From Microvelia longipes (Eukaryota; Arthropoda; Insecta; Hemiptera; Veliidae): a DNA stretch of 64,000 bases. Position 1 is the stretch's first letter, and the number at the start of each line of letters is the position of its first letter. Positions 1 through 49,570 of the stretch are shown in pieces. The notes below the pieces were generated by a model. It was not told where the DNA came from. It searched no databases and saw only the letters and a program-made list of their open reading frames with translations. The position numbers and the translations under genes were made by a program. The stretch covers positions 27,873,914 to 27,937,913 of the forward strand of contig JACMZG010000008.1 in NCBI GenBank assembly GCA_018340805.1. The letters are read 5' to 3'.

Positions 1-3000
1 TGAATTTTTTTGCTAGTTTTCAAGTTTCAATTTTGGTTGAAATGTTCTTAATTTTCTTTGATGTTGTTAATTTTAAGCAATTTTAACAAAAAACAGTTCA
101 TAAGTATGAACTTTTTTCAATTTGTTTATAACCTTTGTAAGCAAAACAATGGGAAACCCATTGAGAGTTAAGTTTGCCTCTAAATTTTAAGACCTGCGCT
201 GTTATAAGGATCATAAGCATGTGCAGTTTGTACCAAGCATGTGCAGTTGGTTTTTGACATGTGTTTCGTGTTGCATTCTTCTCGATGTTTTGGTTTTTGA
301 TAGGGTCACTTTGTTGAATGGTAATTCGACTTATTGCGTCATCCCCTTTATTCAACATCCTTGATTTAAATAGCTGAATCCACCATGTGAACCTAAATTT
401 AAAGATTAGTTCAAATCAGGGCCAAAAAGTTTTTTCCTAAAGGTTGACCAAATCAATATGGATTAGTAGACACCAAGTTAAGGTTTTGTTTGACAATAAC
501 AACTAATTTTACCTCGCTTTTTTATTTTACTAGTCTGGGTCTTATCTTAGGATTTGATCTAGAATATTTTTTTCTCTTAAAAAATTACACTCAAAATAAA
601 GTTTAACCACATTATGACTGAAATAGTATTCAAAAGGTTTGAATATTTCTCAAGAATGAGATCCATAAAATCCATTTTCCAGGAGAACACGAGGCCAGAT
701 TGGATTCAAAAATATATTTTATGATGCATGTGGAAGTAGTACATGTTAGGGGTAAGAAAATTAAAAGTGGTAAACAAAAAAACCACTTAAAAACACTTTT
801 CCCAAAAGATTTAATTTAGCACAGTTCTTTAACTTACAAATTAATTTTAACTGGTAAGTAGATGGAATGTGCAAAGAAAATTTGTTGGAAATTGCCAATA
901 TAACAATAAGCTTCTAACACTACATAGTAAAATACATACATTTATAGTAAGGGGCATATGCGTTTGTTAACATTATTTTTCAATTCAAAAGAAACAAATA
1001 ATGCTTCAGGAGCAATGACCTATAAAAATTATTGCTATAATGTCAAAAAATAAGAATTTCTAATAAACAGCCTGGACTTCCAAGTTATAGTTATGAAGAT
1101 CTGATTCATGTCAATGTAGATTATGAATCCGCAATTCACTTCAACTGGGGGAGGGGGATCTTTAGGGATGTAAGGTAACAAGGATGAAAATAAAATGCTC
1201 TGCTAAACTGAACTCGTTAACAAAACATTGCAGAGCATTGCTCATGTCCAGTCCTTGAAGATGCCTCCACAGCAGAACGTCAGATTCATCACATACACAT
1301 TAACCTGGTCATGACCGGAACTCCTAAATCTTTAGAGGGACTTTTTACCTTCATTCATTAAGCTCAATTTACTCAAAATAAATTTTGTATTTTGCCAATG
1401 TGAACTTGAACAAAGAAATATAAAACTCAAAAATTATAATCAGAGTTTAAAGATCATCCAATGTACAGAAAAAAAATAAATTATATAACTATCGCCCCCC
1501 CCCCCCCCCTTATAATTACTCCATGGACCCTCAGGAATCCAGTAAAAAATCTCTAGGTAAACCTGTTCAATAGAATCTTTAACAACATTTACACATCTCT
1601 GGAACAAAATGCCATATCCATAAAAACAGAAATAGTTTTTAAGAGAAATCTTATTAAAGACCCTGATAAATCAACCACAATAGATGATTTAAAAATAAAA
1701 CCATTAAAAACAAGTAATTTATTTTGTATCGATCTTTCTCAATAACTATTAACATAAACAACACAAAAAAGACAGATGAAGTTTGGAGAGGAAAATGACA
1801 GTGAACATAGTATGTAATTTAACATTGAAATATTGTAATGCCAACAAACATTCTCCATTCTGTTTAATTATTCTAATTTTTTTTAATTATTATTTTATAT
1901 TTAATCAAATAAATTAAAATAAAATTGTCATTTTCAGATCTGCAAAAGATGAAAATAATTTTCTTTTTAAAACATAAAAAATTGAAATAAATTAAAAATG
2001 AGTAAGAAAAATTAATCATAATTGGTAAATAAAAAAAAGTAACAACAGAATAAATATTTAATCTTTTTTATCATTTATTTAAAAAACATGAATGCATTTA
2101 TTTATTTAACTAATTTACAACTTTTTAAATATAATATAATTTATCAAGCAAAAACATTTTCTTTAGATAGTTTTCAATAAATCTAATAAAAAAGTGATTG
2201 ATTAAAAAATTTATTTCTCTTTAATTTTTAGAGGAGCTTTTTATTTAACACAATAGTAACAATTTTCATTTCACATAAAACAAAATTAACTTCAGATTTC
2301 CTCTTAAAAAATATTATAACCGGATGTTTTTTTTACAACACAGATAGTAGTAATACAAAGTAGAGAAAATTTATCTTTATGTAAAGACTAAACCTATCAC
2401 AAGAAACAAAAATGATCTGCTCTCATTAAAATAATAAGCAGATATTTAATTAGCAAATGTATTAATATTAGCCACTTAATATTCTCAACTTAATCATTTT
2501 AAAACTTAAAAAATTAAAGAAAAATAAAGTTTTATCAACCACTACATATTGTAATTAGCAAAAATTTCCCTTTGAATATAGTTAGTATTGATTTTAAAAT
2601 CCTTTTTATCTTTTATTAAATTTACAATAATACAATCTTTAATAATTTATAATGTTTATATCATTGTAGCAAATTTTCTTTAAAAAAAGACTTGAAAATT
2701 AAAATAAACAACTAATAATAAATAAAAACAAGGTGACATGCTACATAATTCATATAATTTTATTAAATATATTTATTTCACAATAAAGAAGGCACTTAAA
2801 TCTTAAAATAACTGATAAAATTTAAAATATAGTTTCTTTATTAATTATTTCAATCTATTAATTAGTTTCATTTATTTCACTATACACTATATAAAGAAAT
2901 AATAACTAACAAAAATTAAACAAAACAATTAAAGGGAGAATGAATTAATGAAATGGTCCAATTTTCAGACCTGTGCATAATTTATACAACAGACTAGGTA

Positions 3001-4135
3001 ATATTACAATTACTTTGACAGGACCTGAAAACAGGTATAACACTAACTCCACTAAAATTAAAACATTTTATTATTATTAGTTATGTTAATATAAATAATT
3101 ATTTATTAAGTTAAGGAATTCAGTTGACAAATTTTAAACTTTTGATACCAAAAGAGTTAGAATTCAACTAGATGAAGTACATGCCCCTTTAAGGAAAAAA
3201 TATTATTTAAAACTATAAATTGTTTTATTTTCCATGGAACACATACATTGCCAAGTATTGAAAATACAGTGCTTAAAAATAGTAAAGAAAAATAAGCAAC
3301 TTTCGTCAAATTTGAACTATTTGAAGTCAAAATATTTAAAACAATAAATGAATTCCATAACTGGTATAATTTTTAACAATTATTATTTTCTTAGAAAAAG
3401 GAAAAAGAAAATAAAAACAAAAAAAAACAAGGAAGAAAAACAATATTTACATTAAAATTAAATGTTAATAAAACTATAACAATAAAAATAAGAAAATACT
3501 ACAATTAAAATATTGATCTTCAAATAAAGAAAAATAATAACTCAATTAAATTACAATTAATTAAAAATTTGCCTTGAATATTATTTCCAATATAATACAG
3601 AGTTCAATTATTCACTCCATACGATTAGGAGACACGTGAACTTATTATATCATTCATTTTATTTATTAATATTATTAATACAATTAATGCCTAATTATCA
3701 ATTTACAAACCGAATAAGTGAGCCGGATATAAAATAAGGTTATAATTGGTTAAATATATACACTGGGTTATATTAAAATAAACTGACAGAGAAATGAATT
3801 TTACACATAAAAAGTTAAAATAAATAAGTTTATATGCGACTCAAAATCTATCTGTCAGTGAAATTAAAATAAAGTAAATAAGTTATTTTGATATGATTTG
3901 GTTGAAAGGATTAAAATATTAGCACAGCAAATAAATGTATCATAATATGGTTCTACTTATTTACCCTAGTATTACAGGACAAAAATTGTCCAAATAAAAC
4001 AGAAACTAAGAATATTTGATATTACAAGAATCAAGATGAATGTGAACCAATAATTGCAATTTAATAGTAAGAATATCTAAATATTAGAACACAAGCAGTT
4101 ACTCCTTCTCAATTTAATCTGAAACAAAACACACA

Positions 4136-4191
<56 letters not shown>

Positions 4192-5598
4192 TATATATAA
4201 TATTATATATATATATATATTATTCTTTAATATTATGAGAGTATAAAATAACTTATTTACTAAATTATTGAAAAAGACTATACCAAAATAAAAGTATAAT
4301 TAAAACGCAAACATTTTTGACTAACAATAATTAAAATTATTTACAATAGTAAAATTATAAAAAAGTTGCAACCAAAATCGGCACCAAAATATACCTATAT
4401 GTATATTATATGTACGATATAAAACATCCGAATACATACTTAAATTATTTATAAAATACAAGGACACTCACGATAATGATGTTTCGGTAGCACTTTTTTC
4501 TTGATATTTTTCTTAAATTCTTTAAATTTTCTTTTCCAAAAATTTTCAGTCTTCAATAATAAATAGTGCAAAAGATGAAGCTAAAATCTTATAATAAACC
4601 TTTCCGAGGGATAATAAGAAGTTTTATATACATACGACAAACATTAAAACGCAGTAAAACGAGCCTACTAAACAATTATTACATTTATGATTATTTGAGT
4701 TTTTTAATATGTTTTTTTTTCTGAAGAGGATTATAAATATAATAATATTATGAGGATAGAAGCATTGTTTTTATCAATGTTGTAAAATAATGCAAGCATT
4801 ATGCTGTAAAATGAATTTGATGAGAGAAAGTGTATGAGACTTCTTCATTCCAAGGAGAATATCACAAGAAATTATGAAAGTAAATCTGAAATATATGTAA
4901 ACGATTTAATATAAAATTTTATATATATTAATATAGAAAATGTGTAACAGAACCAATCATATTCCCTTAATATGTATTGGAAATAATCATATTGAAGGTC
5001 TCTCAAGGAGGGTAAAAATTGAAGGAAGCTAACAAAACATCTTTAGAAACCTGTTAAATGGCATAAGTATGCAACAAAAACTAACAGAATATAACCATGA
5101 TATAAATACGTTTTAATGTCTCATGTGATTATTTGATATTTTACATTGGTTATTTGCGTTGCTAGCTTTTCTGTTGATAATAAAAACAGTTAAAGGGACG
5201 AAAAAATAAGACAAAAAACAAGGATACAAAATAAAACAAACTACAATTTTTCTATTTGCTTTTTTTTGCTAGCAAGGTTTCGTTATTAACACAGTGGGGC
5301 AAAAGTGAACAAACTACTTGAGCTCCCGGCACATTACTTTCGTTCAGCCCTTTGTGTTTAAGGCTCCACCCTTGGACACACCTTCTTAACATGATCCGTG
5401 CTCTAGATCATGTTTGTTCAGAACGTTCTGAGAGGTCAGCCCTTATGAATGCACACTAAGTAAGCAATAATATTGAAGGAAGATTTATTTAAATTTCAAG
5501 AGAAAGTAGTACCTCAACAACTATTAATAAATTTACTAATGTAATAATCTAACTTTCCCTCCGATGAGACACTACATTTTCCTTCCATTGGGACATAA
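1..5598. other. 3' flank of ens, no gene recognised
   Basis: AT-rich sequence with no coding region I can support. It presumably includes the ens terminal exon and 3' UTR, but many TTTATT (minus-strand AATAAA) sites make the end impossible to place. It contains a C15 run (1495-1509), a decayed relative of the 53.6 kb hammerhead repeat at about 1230-1320, and the CA/TA microsatellite. Confidence 0.6.
4128..4222. repeat. (CA)n(TA)n microsatellite
   Basis: A CA run passes directly into a TA run with a few interruptions, in the 3' flank of ens. Confidence 0.95.
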
Positions 5599-5698
5599 CT
5601 AAATAAATTTAAAGGTTGCTACAAAATAAAATTCTAACTTAAGATTAAATATTCAGGTAAATAAATTTTAGCATAAATAAAAATAAAATAATACTCAC

Positions 5699-41643
<35,945 letters not shown>

Positions 41644-43979
41644 CTGCAACAAAAAATAAATTAATAGTTTATTAAACACTTTCACTTACATATAAAAATT
41701 TGAGTTATATTTCTTTAATCTTAGCAGATTAGCCAGAGCTGGAAATTAAATGGAGCAACAAATTAAAAATAAGAAAGAAACTTGTTCAGAGGCAATCTTG
41801 TGCTTAGACTTAAGTTATTATTGTATGTAATTGATTTCTTTAAGAAAGAAAACAAAGAGACAACAACAAAAGATATTATCAAAGCAAATTGAAAACTTTT
41901 ACAGCGGTCTATGAAAATTTAAAATAAAATATGTGTAAGGAAATCTTGTTGCGCGACAGCAATATTGGCCCGCTGGATTATAACTTTGGAGCAGGAAAAT
42001 GCTAATGGGAGAGTAAAGATGCAGCGAGATCAAGCGTATGATAGATATACCCTTTATCCCACAGCATTCTTATCACTTATCTTTCTTCACAAACAACTTT
42101 CATTTTAAAGTTTAAGATCAATTACACACTTTTTATTCCATTGTGTAGCATTATTACCTCATTATTATTATTATTATTATGAAGCTTAGTTGTTAAATTA
42201 ATTGCATGATAATCCGAGACATTTCTACAACCTCTTATCCTAAAATAACTTTTGACTGGCAGTAGGATTGAGTGACAGAATTTAAGGTAGCTCCATTATG
42301 GATATTGTTTTTATATTCACATTTAGTTTACACAACATGAGCTAACCGAATTAATTTATTGATGTATCTTCTTTTGGGCACAATTTATGCAATCAGAATA
42401 CTCTTAAACAAACTTCAACCACGGAACCCGTCACAATAATCTAGCTTAGAACTTTCTCAGCATTGAAATGATCATTTTCTTCTCTTAATAATTTAAGCTT
42501 CAATTATATAAACTGTCAGTAAAGAGCTTTGTTGTTTTATGTAATTAGTTTATTTGACTTCTTCCATTGATTCCAATGTGTAATTCAAACAGAATAAATC
42601 TTAATTCTGTTGAATTAAAAATTGTAATCAATGGAAAATAGTCAAATAAACTAAAAAAAATTATCCATAAATTTCCATCTGGATATTATAAAAAAATACA
42701 AAAAAACTCACAAAAAACAGCGCATACGTGTAACTGGTACATTACAAAAGAAAACAAGCACCAACTAAATTTAGAGAAAATATACAGGCCGCAAGACTTT
42801 TTTAATAAATTTTCCTTTAAAAAACAATAATCACTGAACACGTGTGTTTATTATTAATTCTAATCAAAGAAACTAACCTCTTAGCATCTTATCTCATTTA
42901 AAATAAAATACTTTTTGGTCTCAAAGTTAATAAGCGGACTTATCATCTTATCTTTTGAACCAAAAGTCCAAAATTAATAAAACGGACGACACAAGGCAGT
43001 AGAAAACTACATCCCATTTTCCACAATCCCTAACTTATTTTTAAAGAATAATAGGATTTAAACAGATAAGATTAAATTTTCTTATTCCCAAAGCACGTTT
43101 AAGTAATTTTATGGATTTTTCAAAGGAAATGCACTAAAACATTACAAAGATTAGCCGAAACTGAGCTTTAAATAAGAGCGAAAAATGTGCAGTGCCATGT
43201 TTCGGAAGGATGATCATAGTTTTTTGTAACTTAATATATTTTAAGAATCATCTTACTATTTATTAAATTCTAAGATAAATAAAATAACATGAGCAACAAA
43301 TAGTAATGCTACTGATCAGTTCGTGAAGCATAGATAGAAAACTAGAGTGAGAAAGTAATTGTTGAGCAAGGAAACAAGCATTTCAAGGAAACTCACTCGG
43401 TTGGCGAACCTTCGCACCGGATTTTTTTATTTATACGTTAGCTAAAACATAACGTATTGGTGAGACAACATTGTCACGCATTATTTGCAACCTTACAATA
43501 CTCTTTTGCCTGAAATAAAAAATATAAGGTTAGAATCGTAAACCGGAACGTAAGAATTATGAATAGAGCAAAAATTTATATGAACTTCGTATAACTTGAT
43601 GTGGCCATAACCAGAGCAATAAATAAAAGTAGTACAACACAACATAAGTCGTCAGAAAGGAGGCATTAGCCTATGGCTTTGAGAGACATACAATCAAAAC
43701 AGGTAATGATTTCTCATGTAAAAACAAATTATGTTTATAATGCGTCCATTTACGCCATTTTATCATGAAGGCTGTGAATTTTATGTCTGATTCATGACAA
43801 AGTTTAATTCTACAAATCATTCTTCGACGCTGATTCCTGCTACCTAAAATAACAGAAGAATCTAATAAACTAGTTGAGTACACTAACTAAGCAGCTTTAT
43901 GTTAAATATAGGTAAGTAAATTAAACAACTTTATAAAGTTGTATAATTTGATCCACTAATCTAGAGAAACCAAACCAAG
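41644..43979. other. Upstream ens region; candidate 5' exons
   Basis: Two minus-strand donors here would leave the phase needed by the exon at 41.6 kb: 42878 (ATGCTAAGAG|gttagt, giving Met-Leu-Arg-Ala) and 43397 (CAACCGA|gtgagt, a strong donor but with no in-frame ATG, so possibly a leader exon). Neither can be confirmed by sequence alone. The region also separates ens from the divergent small gene. Confidence 0.3.
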
Positions 43980-44309
43980 ATGGCTTCATTTACCAACAAG
44001 CCCGGTTTTGGTGTTAAAATATTACTTATAATAAAATATTATACTTATAATTTCACAAAATTGAAGAATAATATTAGGTAATAAGATGTCAATGTAATTA
44101 AGGTCCAACAGTGTTACTGATTTGTGCAAATTTTAGGATATCAGCGTAAAGATCCTAATTATCTGTTACTGTTGGTTCATTACGAAAGTACTGACGTCAA
44201 GATAGTTACCAAAAAGTTAAAATTTGACCAACCGGAGTGCAATGATTTTAATCCTTCTACTCTCAGAGATCTTATCTCAAAAGGCTTAGAATATGTAGTA
44301 GATAGCTAA
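43980..44309 (+). CDS. Two-exon gene for an unrecognised 67-residue protein
   Basis: Exon 1 (43980-44010) starts at an ATG in a good context (accaagATGG) and codes MASFTNKPGF plus one base. A 126-bp intron (gtgtta...attttag) follows. Exon 2 (44137-44309) completes a Gly codon and reads YQRKDPNYLLLLVHYESTDV, then KFDQPECNDFNPSTLRDLIS, ending in VVDS and TAA. An AATAAA signal lies at 44331-44336, 22 bases after the stop. Start context, matched phase, a short intron and a close poly(A) signal together make a complete small gene. There is no signal peptide or clear membrane segment beyond a short LLLLV run. I do not recognise the family. It lies upstream of and divergent to the ensconsin exons, so it may share a promoter region with that gene (inference). 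Confidence 0.65.
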
Positions 44310-45831
44310 TTCTAATCAAAACCTCCAAATAATAAACTCCTCCATAAAGTAAGCATTATATTTCCAGATTCAACCGATGAACCAATTCAATTAATATATA
44401 CCTCCATGATGTTATATTACCTTACTATACTAACTCTACCTCGACCACATGAGCCAAAGCTGCGATGAGCGAAAAATATATATAGTGATATTTTCATACA
44501 ATAAATAACATACATTTAAACCTCATAATATAATATTAAACTTAAAATGAGCCATTATAATACTTTCTTGAAATTAATATTTCAGAAATTTGTCGGCAAG
44601 TTAAGAATGAAATTAAAATTAATATTAAAAATAAATACAACGGAGTAATAAGATAAAATTGTAATAATCATCATGCATAAGTCATTAATATATTCGTAAA
44701 TCAAATATCTAAATATAGTCTTATAAACATAAAAACTAATCACACAAAAATATTTCTTCAACTAATAAATATTCATATGGAATATATTTTCAAAACTTTA
44801 TTAAAATAGAAAAAGAGATTTATACTTTTCTTATTTATTCATAAAAAAATTTAGACAAAAAATGTTCAAAGAAGTTATAATCCATAAAATATGAATGTCT
44901 AAATAGGATATTGATTGATACTATAGCGTAAAAAGTTATAACTCTAGCTCACGCAAGGTTTACATTACGCTATGAAGGGCTGTGTTAGTACAGCTCACCC
45001 CCTCTTAGCTAGAGGGCGCTAGTGAGGCAATACGGCTATACCACTTTACAATGACAAGGTTTTAGATATTTACCATATCTAAGAATAACCTAAACATTTT
45101 TACTTCATAAACTAACTTAATAAAAATATAAATAATACGAATTAACAATTTATACTGCGGCATTGGTTAATAAAAGCTATTATCATGATAAAATATTACA
45201 GTTGTGCATAACAAAGCTAAAAATATAAAACACAGCACTTAATATCATGTGATAGAATTCAGCAGATACGAAATCTCTGCCTTGCAATAATACTTTATTC
45301 CACTCTAATGCACACTTAACTTAGTTTTCACTAATAATACGTCAACTATTACTACATTAAGTAACGATCTAATTCTCTTCATATCTTAATATATTACGTA
45401 ATTATTTTACAGTCTACCTAATTTGAACTATTTAAACGTTTGATATTTTCATCATCGTTTACCGAAAGAAAGATTACAACCTTAAACCCGCTGAATGAGA
45501 GTGCGGGGGTTTATGCCTCTTAATTCAGGAAAAATTGAGAAACCATTACAGTCTATCGACTAATTTAAAAAATATTGACAGGTCAGTTTAGGCACCGGCG
45601 ATTCTAAAGAAAAAAATCTCTGCAAGAAAGGAGCGGAAAAAACTATGTAAACAAATCAGGTTATTTTACCAGCATTTTCATGGCGATGATTTTTTACATT
45701 TAATTTATGTAGTTTTTTTATAATATCATTTTTATGATTAATTTGAATGTAGTTTTCAAAACGATGTAAACACAAGAAGAAGCACAAACAAAGTAAACGA
45801 ATGCCGGGAAGAAGGTTATTTTCCTACAGTG
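44310..45831. other. Intergenic, poly(A) signal of the small gene
   Basis: AATAAA at 44331-44336 follows the stop of the 67-residue gene. The rest is AT-rich; a short GC-richer stretch at 44990-45040 (ctagagggcgctagtgagg) and a cccgc/gcggg hairpin near 45488-45508 are the only structured parts seen. Confidence 0.5.
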
Positions 45832-46637
45832 GTTATGGTGGTAGCTTAGAATAATACTTTATATAGAAGGAGCACTACTGATAACACGAAAGCCGTTGAC
45901 TGGTGCAACTAAGTAATGCTGCCAACCAAACAAAATAAATGTTTTTTTTAACAAAGTAGGCAATATTTTCCGGTTGTTGAAGTATTTAATTAAATTATTT
46001 AATTAAGGTATAAGAAAATGTATACGATTATAACAAGAAAAATTTTAATTATGCATTATCGAGATGGCCGATAGTTTGATGCGTCTTGTGTTTACTTAAA
46101 ATAATGCAAGTCATTTACAGAGGGAATATTTTCATATTATTTTACGACTATTTCTTTCTCGTGTTTATGAAAAAAATATAGTTTGTTTTTTCCTAAACAA
46201 AATTTGTCCAATAGATCCGTGTTTACCACGTATGTAAATGAAACACACTTATTTATTTTACGAAATAAATAATAATGTGTATCATTGTGTTCAAAAATAG
46301 TATATGAGACGTTTGTATGACGTAAGAACTGGATACTTGCATTGTTACTGTATTGCTATCATACAATATTTAAATTTATAATAGTGGGGGAGTCAAAATA
46401 TTTAAATACGACAGGAACTAATAAAAATTAAATAATGGCGGGCTAGCACACCGACTATGTAAGGATGGCATCATAAAAGCAAAAAAAAATATGTTGTTGT
46501 CAGGTGGGCTGCATTACTTAGTTGCACCAGTCAACCGGCTTTCGTGTTATCAGAATTAGATTTACAGTCATTAGAATTACATTGTGTTTACGGTCCTCTG
46601 CTCCTTCTATATATAGTATTATTCCAAGGGTGGTATA
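45832..46637. mobile_element. MITE-like element with long terminal inverted repeats
   Basis: The arms 45832-45922 and 46507-46637 share ataacacgaaagccgttgac (one base differs), tggtgcaactaagtaatgc and a tatatagaaggagca block; the left arm lacks about 50 bp present in the right. The interior is AT-rich and non-coding. Confidence 0.7.
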
Positions 46638-47189
46638 GGGACTTTTTTCCTCTTTAAGAGAGGGTTGTCAGCGGCTTCTTTGATTGGTTATCTCCAAAAT
46701 GCTTATGCCCTTGGGGATTTTTAAATTAATGATAGACTGTAGTAATGCTAGAGCTCAAATTATTAAGCAAAAACCAGAAAACGGCTAATAATTAAGCACG
46801 GAAGTAAGAATTTCAAATGAAATTCGCTCAGCATGCGGAGCTCAACCACAATTTTAAGTACGTGCAACTCATTATTTTATTTAAGCTAAAAAAGATGAAA
46901 ACGGTAAAAGTTTTAATAAAATATTTATAATAATCATAAAAAAGTCCCAAATGGTTTATTACTACAGGAGCAGGCATTAAAAATAATTTAGCTAAAATTA
47001 TACAATAGATAATTAAACTAAACGACTTGAAGAATACTTTGAAACCAAGTATCATCATAAAGATGTATCATAAAATCACAATATTTTAACCCAAATTGTG
47101 TTGACTTTACACTATTTTTATATTCAGTTTATACAGCTTTTATAGTAACGCTATTATATTGTTAGAAATATAAAAATTGTTGGTTGCTA

Positions 47190-47870
47190 GAGCTAAAGCT
47201 AAAAAAATTGGGTTCTGAACTTTTCCTCAACACATGGAATTTGCTACGCTCTACCTCACAGTTAGAACTCGTTTCGCTCGTAATATAATAAAAAACCCCA
47301 AATTTATACAGTAAAACGTCTTCGGACTCACTTCGCTCTTTCTCAGACAGTAAATGCATTCGTTATATTCTTAGCGGTACAATCGTTTTTTGATTCAACA
47401 AAAACCGTAGAAATACTTGCCGAAAGATATTGCAACGAAACCTAGCATACGTATTTATTACGTAAATAGATATATTTGTACCGACTTTCAACTCAATTCT
47501 ATAATTTTCCGCTAAAAATGTAGATAAGTCATTTGATAAGAATTGAATGAATGCTGATAATGAGATACAACTTGGCACATTTTGGTCCTAAACATGACTA
47601 AATGTGAGCAAAATTTCATATGGTTTGTAACTTTTTTCTGTTGTAAGAATTTATAAAATTTATGCAGAGTCATGACGTCAAAATATTTTATTTTTTTAAT
47701 AGTACCGCACTAGACGTAAAGATAGATTCTTATACCAAGTTTCAACTTTCTAACATTAATACACTGGTAGGTTGATGATAGCACACACACACCCACACAA
47801 ACACATACATACAACACACACATACAGACAGACAACTTAGTAAAACGCGCTCAGGAGGTCAAGGAGGACG
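47190..47870 (-). mobile_element. Dispersed repeat related to the 5S-box family, copy at 47.2-47.9 kb
   Basis: It opens attgggttctgaacttttcc, has two ggactcacttcgctc-type blocks, the caccaagtttcaactttc-type segment (variant here), the ccagtgt-like aacattaatacactgg and the acacac/cagacagacaactt tract near 47790-47840. The 5S box itself is not recognisable in this copy. Confidence 0.65.
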
Positions 47871-48192
47871 AGGAAATCGTCAGAAGAATCAAGAGAAATA
47901 AATCAGATTCAAAAGGAAACAAAACAAGGTCCTTGTTTTGTTCTTTTTACCTCACAGGCTAGCTACTAGTCAGATATAGATTGTTATTTCAGGTTTTGGC
48001 GATTTTTCAATAGAAAATTACGTCTATAAGGTACTTAGGCTAACTGTTTCCATAAACGGTTAGCATCAAAGGTAACCAATAACTAACCTTTACATTAACT
48101 AACAACTACTAACAATCATAATAACCAATAACCAAGTTACTAATCTATAACATATTCTTTTTTATGTGTTATCTGATTCAGTTTGGAATAAA

Positions 48193-48233
48193 ACTACTTC
48201 TGAAGAAGGCCTAATTTACGGCCGAAAGCTCAA
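48193..48233 (+). ncRNA. Degenerate hammerhead-like motif
   Basis: CTGAAGA (48200-48206) is followed by ggcc...ggcc (helix II, four pairs), GAAA (48224-48227) and AGCTC, so helix III is the palindrome AGCT. Helix I pairs only two bases. The order of elements fits a hammerhead, but it is probably inactive. Confidence 0.4.
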
Positions 48234-48854
48234 ACTTTGTGTTTTTATACCTATCTGACCACTACCTCATAAAATTATCTTGTTTAAATAGTTTGGTCAA
48301 TAATTTTATAGCTAGTATTTTAGCAGTCTATGTTCGAAGATATTACTAACAATGTAAATTTGGATATCTGAAGACAAAACCAGCTAAAAAGATAAAGGAA
48401 TAATGAAAAGAATTATTCCTAGGAATTCATAAATTAAAAATTCTTAGTGTGATGTCATTATTAAATAATAACTTTTAAATGGAAATCCTGGATGGGATCT
48501 TTAATTATTAATTTTGTAAAAATTGCAAAATAACAAGTAACCTTGGAGCCTGTAATTAATTAAATTCGCAACTCCTTAAAAGACTTTAGAAGATATTTAA
48601 AAAATTTTATCCAAAAATAGAGAAAGATTAAGGAGGAAATGGCTAGACAGGGGGAGAAAACTAATTAAAAATCCTAAGTCTTATCGACATTAATAACATT
48701 TGTTAACAGCGGCTTGGAATGGCATTGATCGTACTTAGGTAGTCACGAGAATCGAATTTACAAGAATGAAGTAAAAGCTGCGTGTCACTCGGTGATTTAC
48801 CCTTTAGAGTTTAAGAAGTAGGTATTATTTGCTTTTTTTCTATTAATATAAAAA

Positions 48855-49570
48855 ATTGGGAGAAGGGTACCTCGGAATTTTTTCCTTCCTTATTGGACTC
48901 GCTTCGCTCGTCCACATAATATCAAAAACACCTAATATACATTGCTGATTCGTCGACAAGAAGCTCAACTTTGATCCTAGCGTTCACCCATCCGCATACT
49001 TACCAGGTTCAACACTTCTTAACAAAAGTGATCCGACAAAAACTATATATACTAGCGTATTGAAATAAAACTTCCTATAATTGTGTATCATTTGATAAAA
49101 ATTGGACTCAGGCGGAAATAAGATGAAGTTTAGCACACTTGTTGATCTTATATGTTCTTGTTGAGCCTAATTTTACATCTATCCTAACATTTAACTCATT
49201 ATTGACGGGTTATTACTTTATAAAAAATATTTTCCGGAAAGCACAACTAGACCTGATATTGATTTTTGTACCAAGTTATAACTCATAGCATTAACACGTT
49301 GCTACAATGATAACAGACACACACACGCACAAAGGCAACTTTATCAAAACCACTCAAGAGGTCTAAAAACACCTGAAACTGATAATTCAGGTAAAATCCT
49401 GGTTTATTGAGGGTCAATAGCACAACTAGACCTAAACATTGATTTTCGTGTAAATTTTCAACTCTCTAGCATAAATATACTCGGCGCTACGAGGGAAACA
49501 GACACATACAGACAGGCAACTTCGTAAAAACCACTTAGAAGGTCTTAAAACGGACGATGCAGGTGAAATG
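48855..49570 (-). mobile_element. Dispersed repeat with 5S-rRNA-like box, copy at 48.9-49.6 kb
   Basis: It starts attgggagaagggtacctcg, then ggactcgcttcgctcgtcc, then an inverse 5S-like segment at about 48975-49023 (minus strand: gaacctggtaagtatgcgga then tgggtgaacgct). The distal part, with the agacacacac tract, is present twice (49320 and 49500), so an internal segment is duplicated. Confidence 0.7.

Noticed and set aside
98..358. Minus-strand open frame of 86 codons at the window edge
   Set aside because: No splice support, no motif, composition typical of chance frames in AT-rich DNA.
5599..5618. Terminal ens exon coding five residues then stop
   Set aside because: Phase and acceptor fit, but a 20-nt match of this sort is expected by chance; not listed as a feature.
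43671..43883. Minus-strand open frame of 70 codons with an acceptor-like site (gttattttag) ahead of a basic peptide
   Set aside because: No donor in a suitable phase and no recognisable motif; overlaps the likely promoter region of the divergent small gene.
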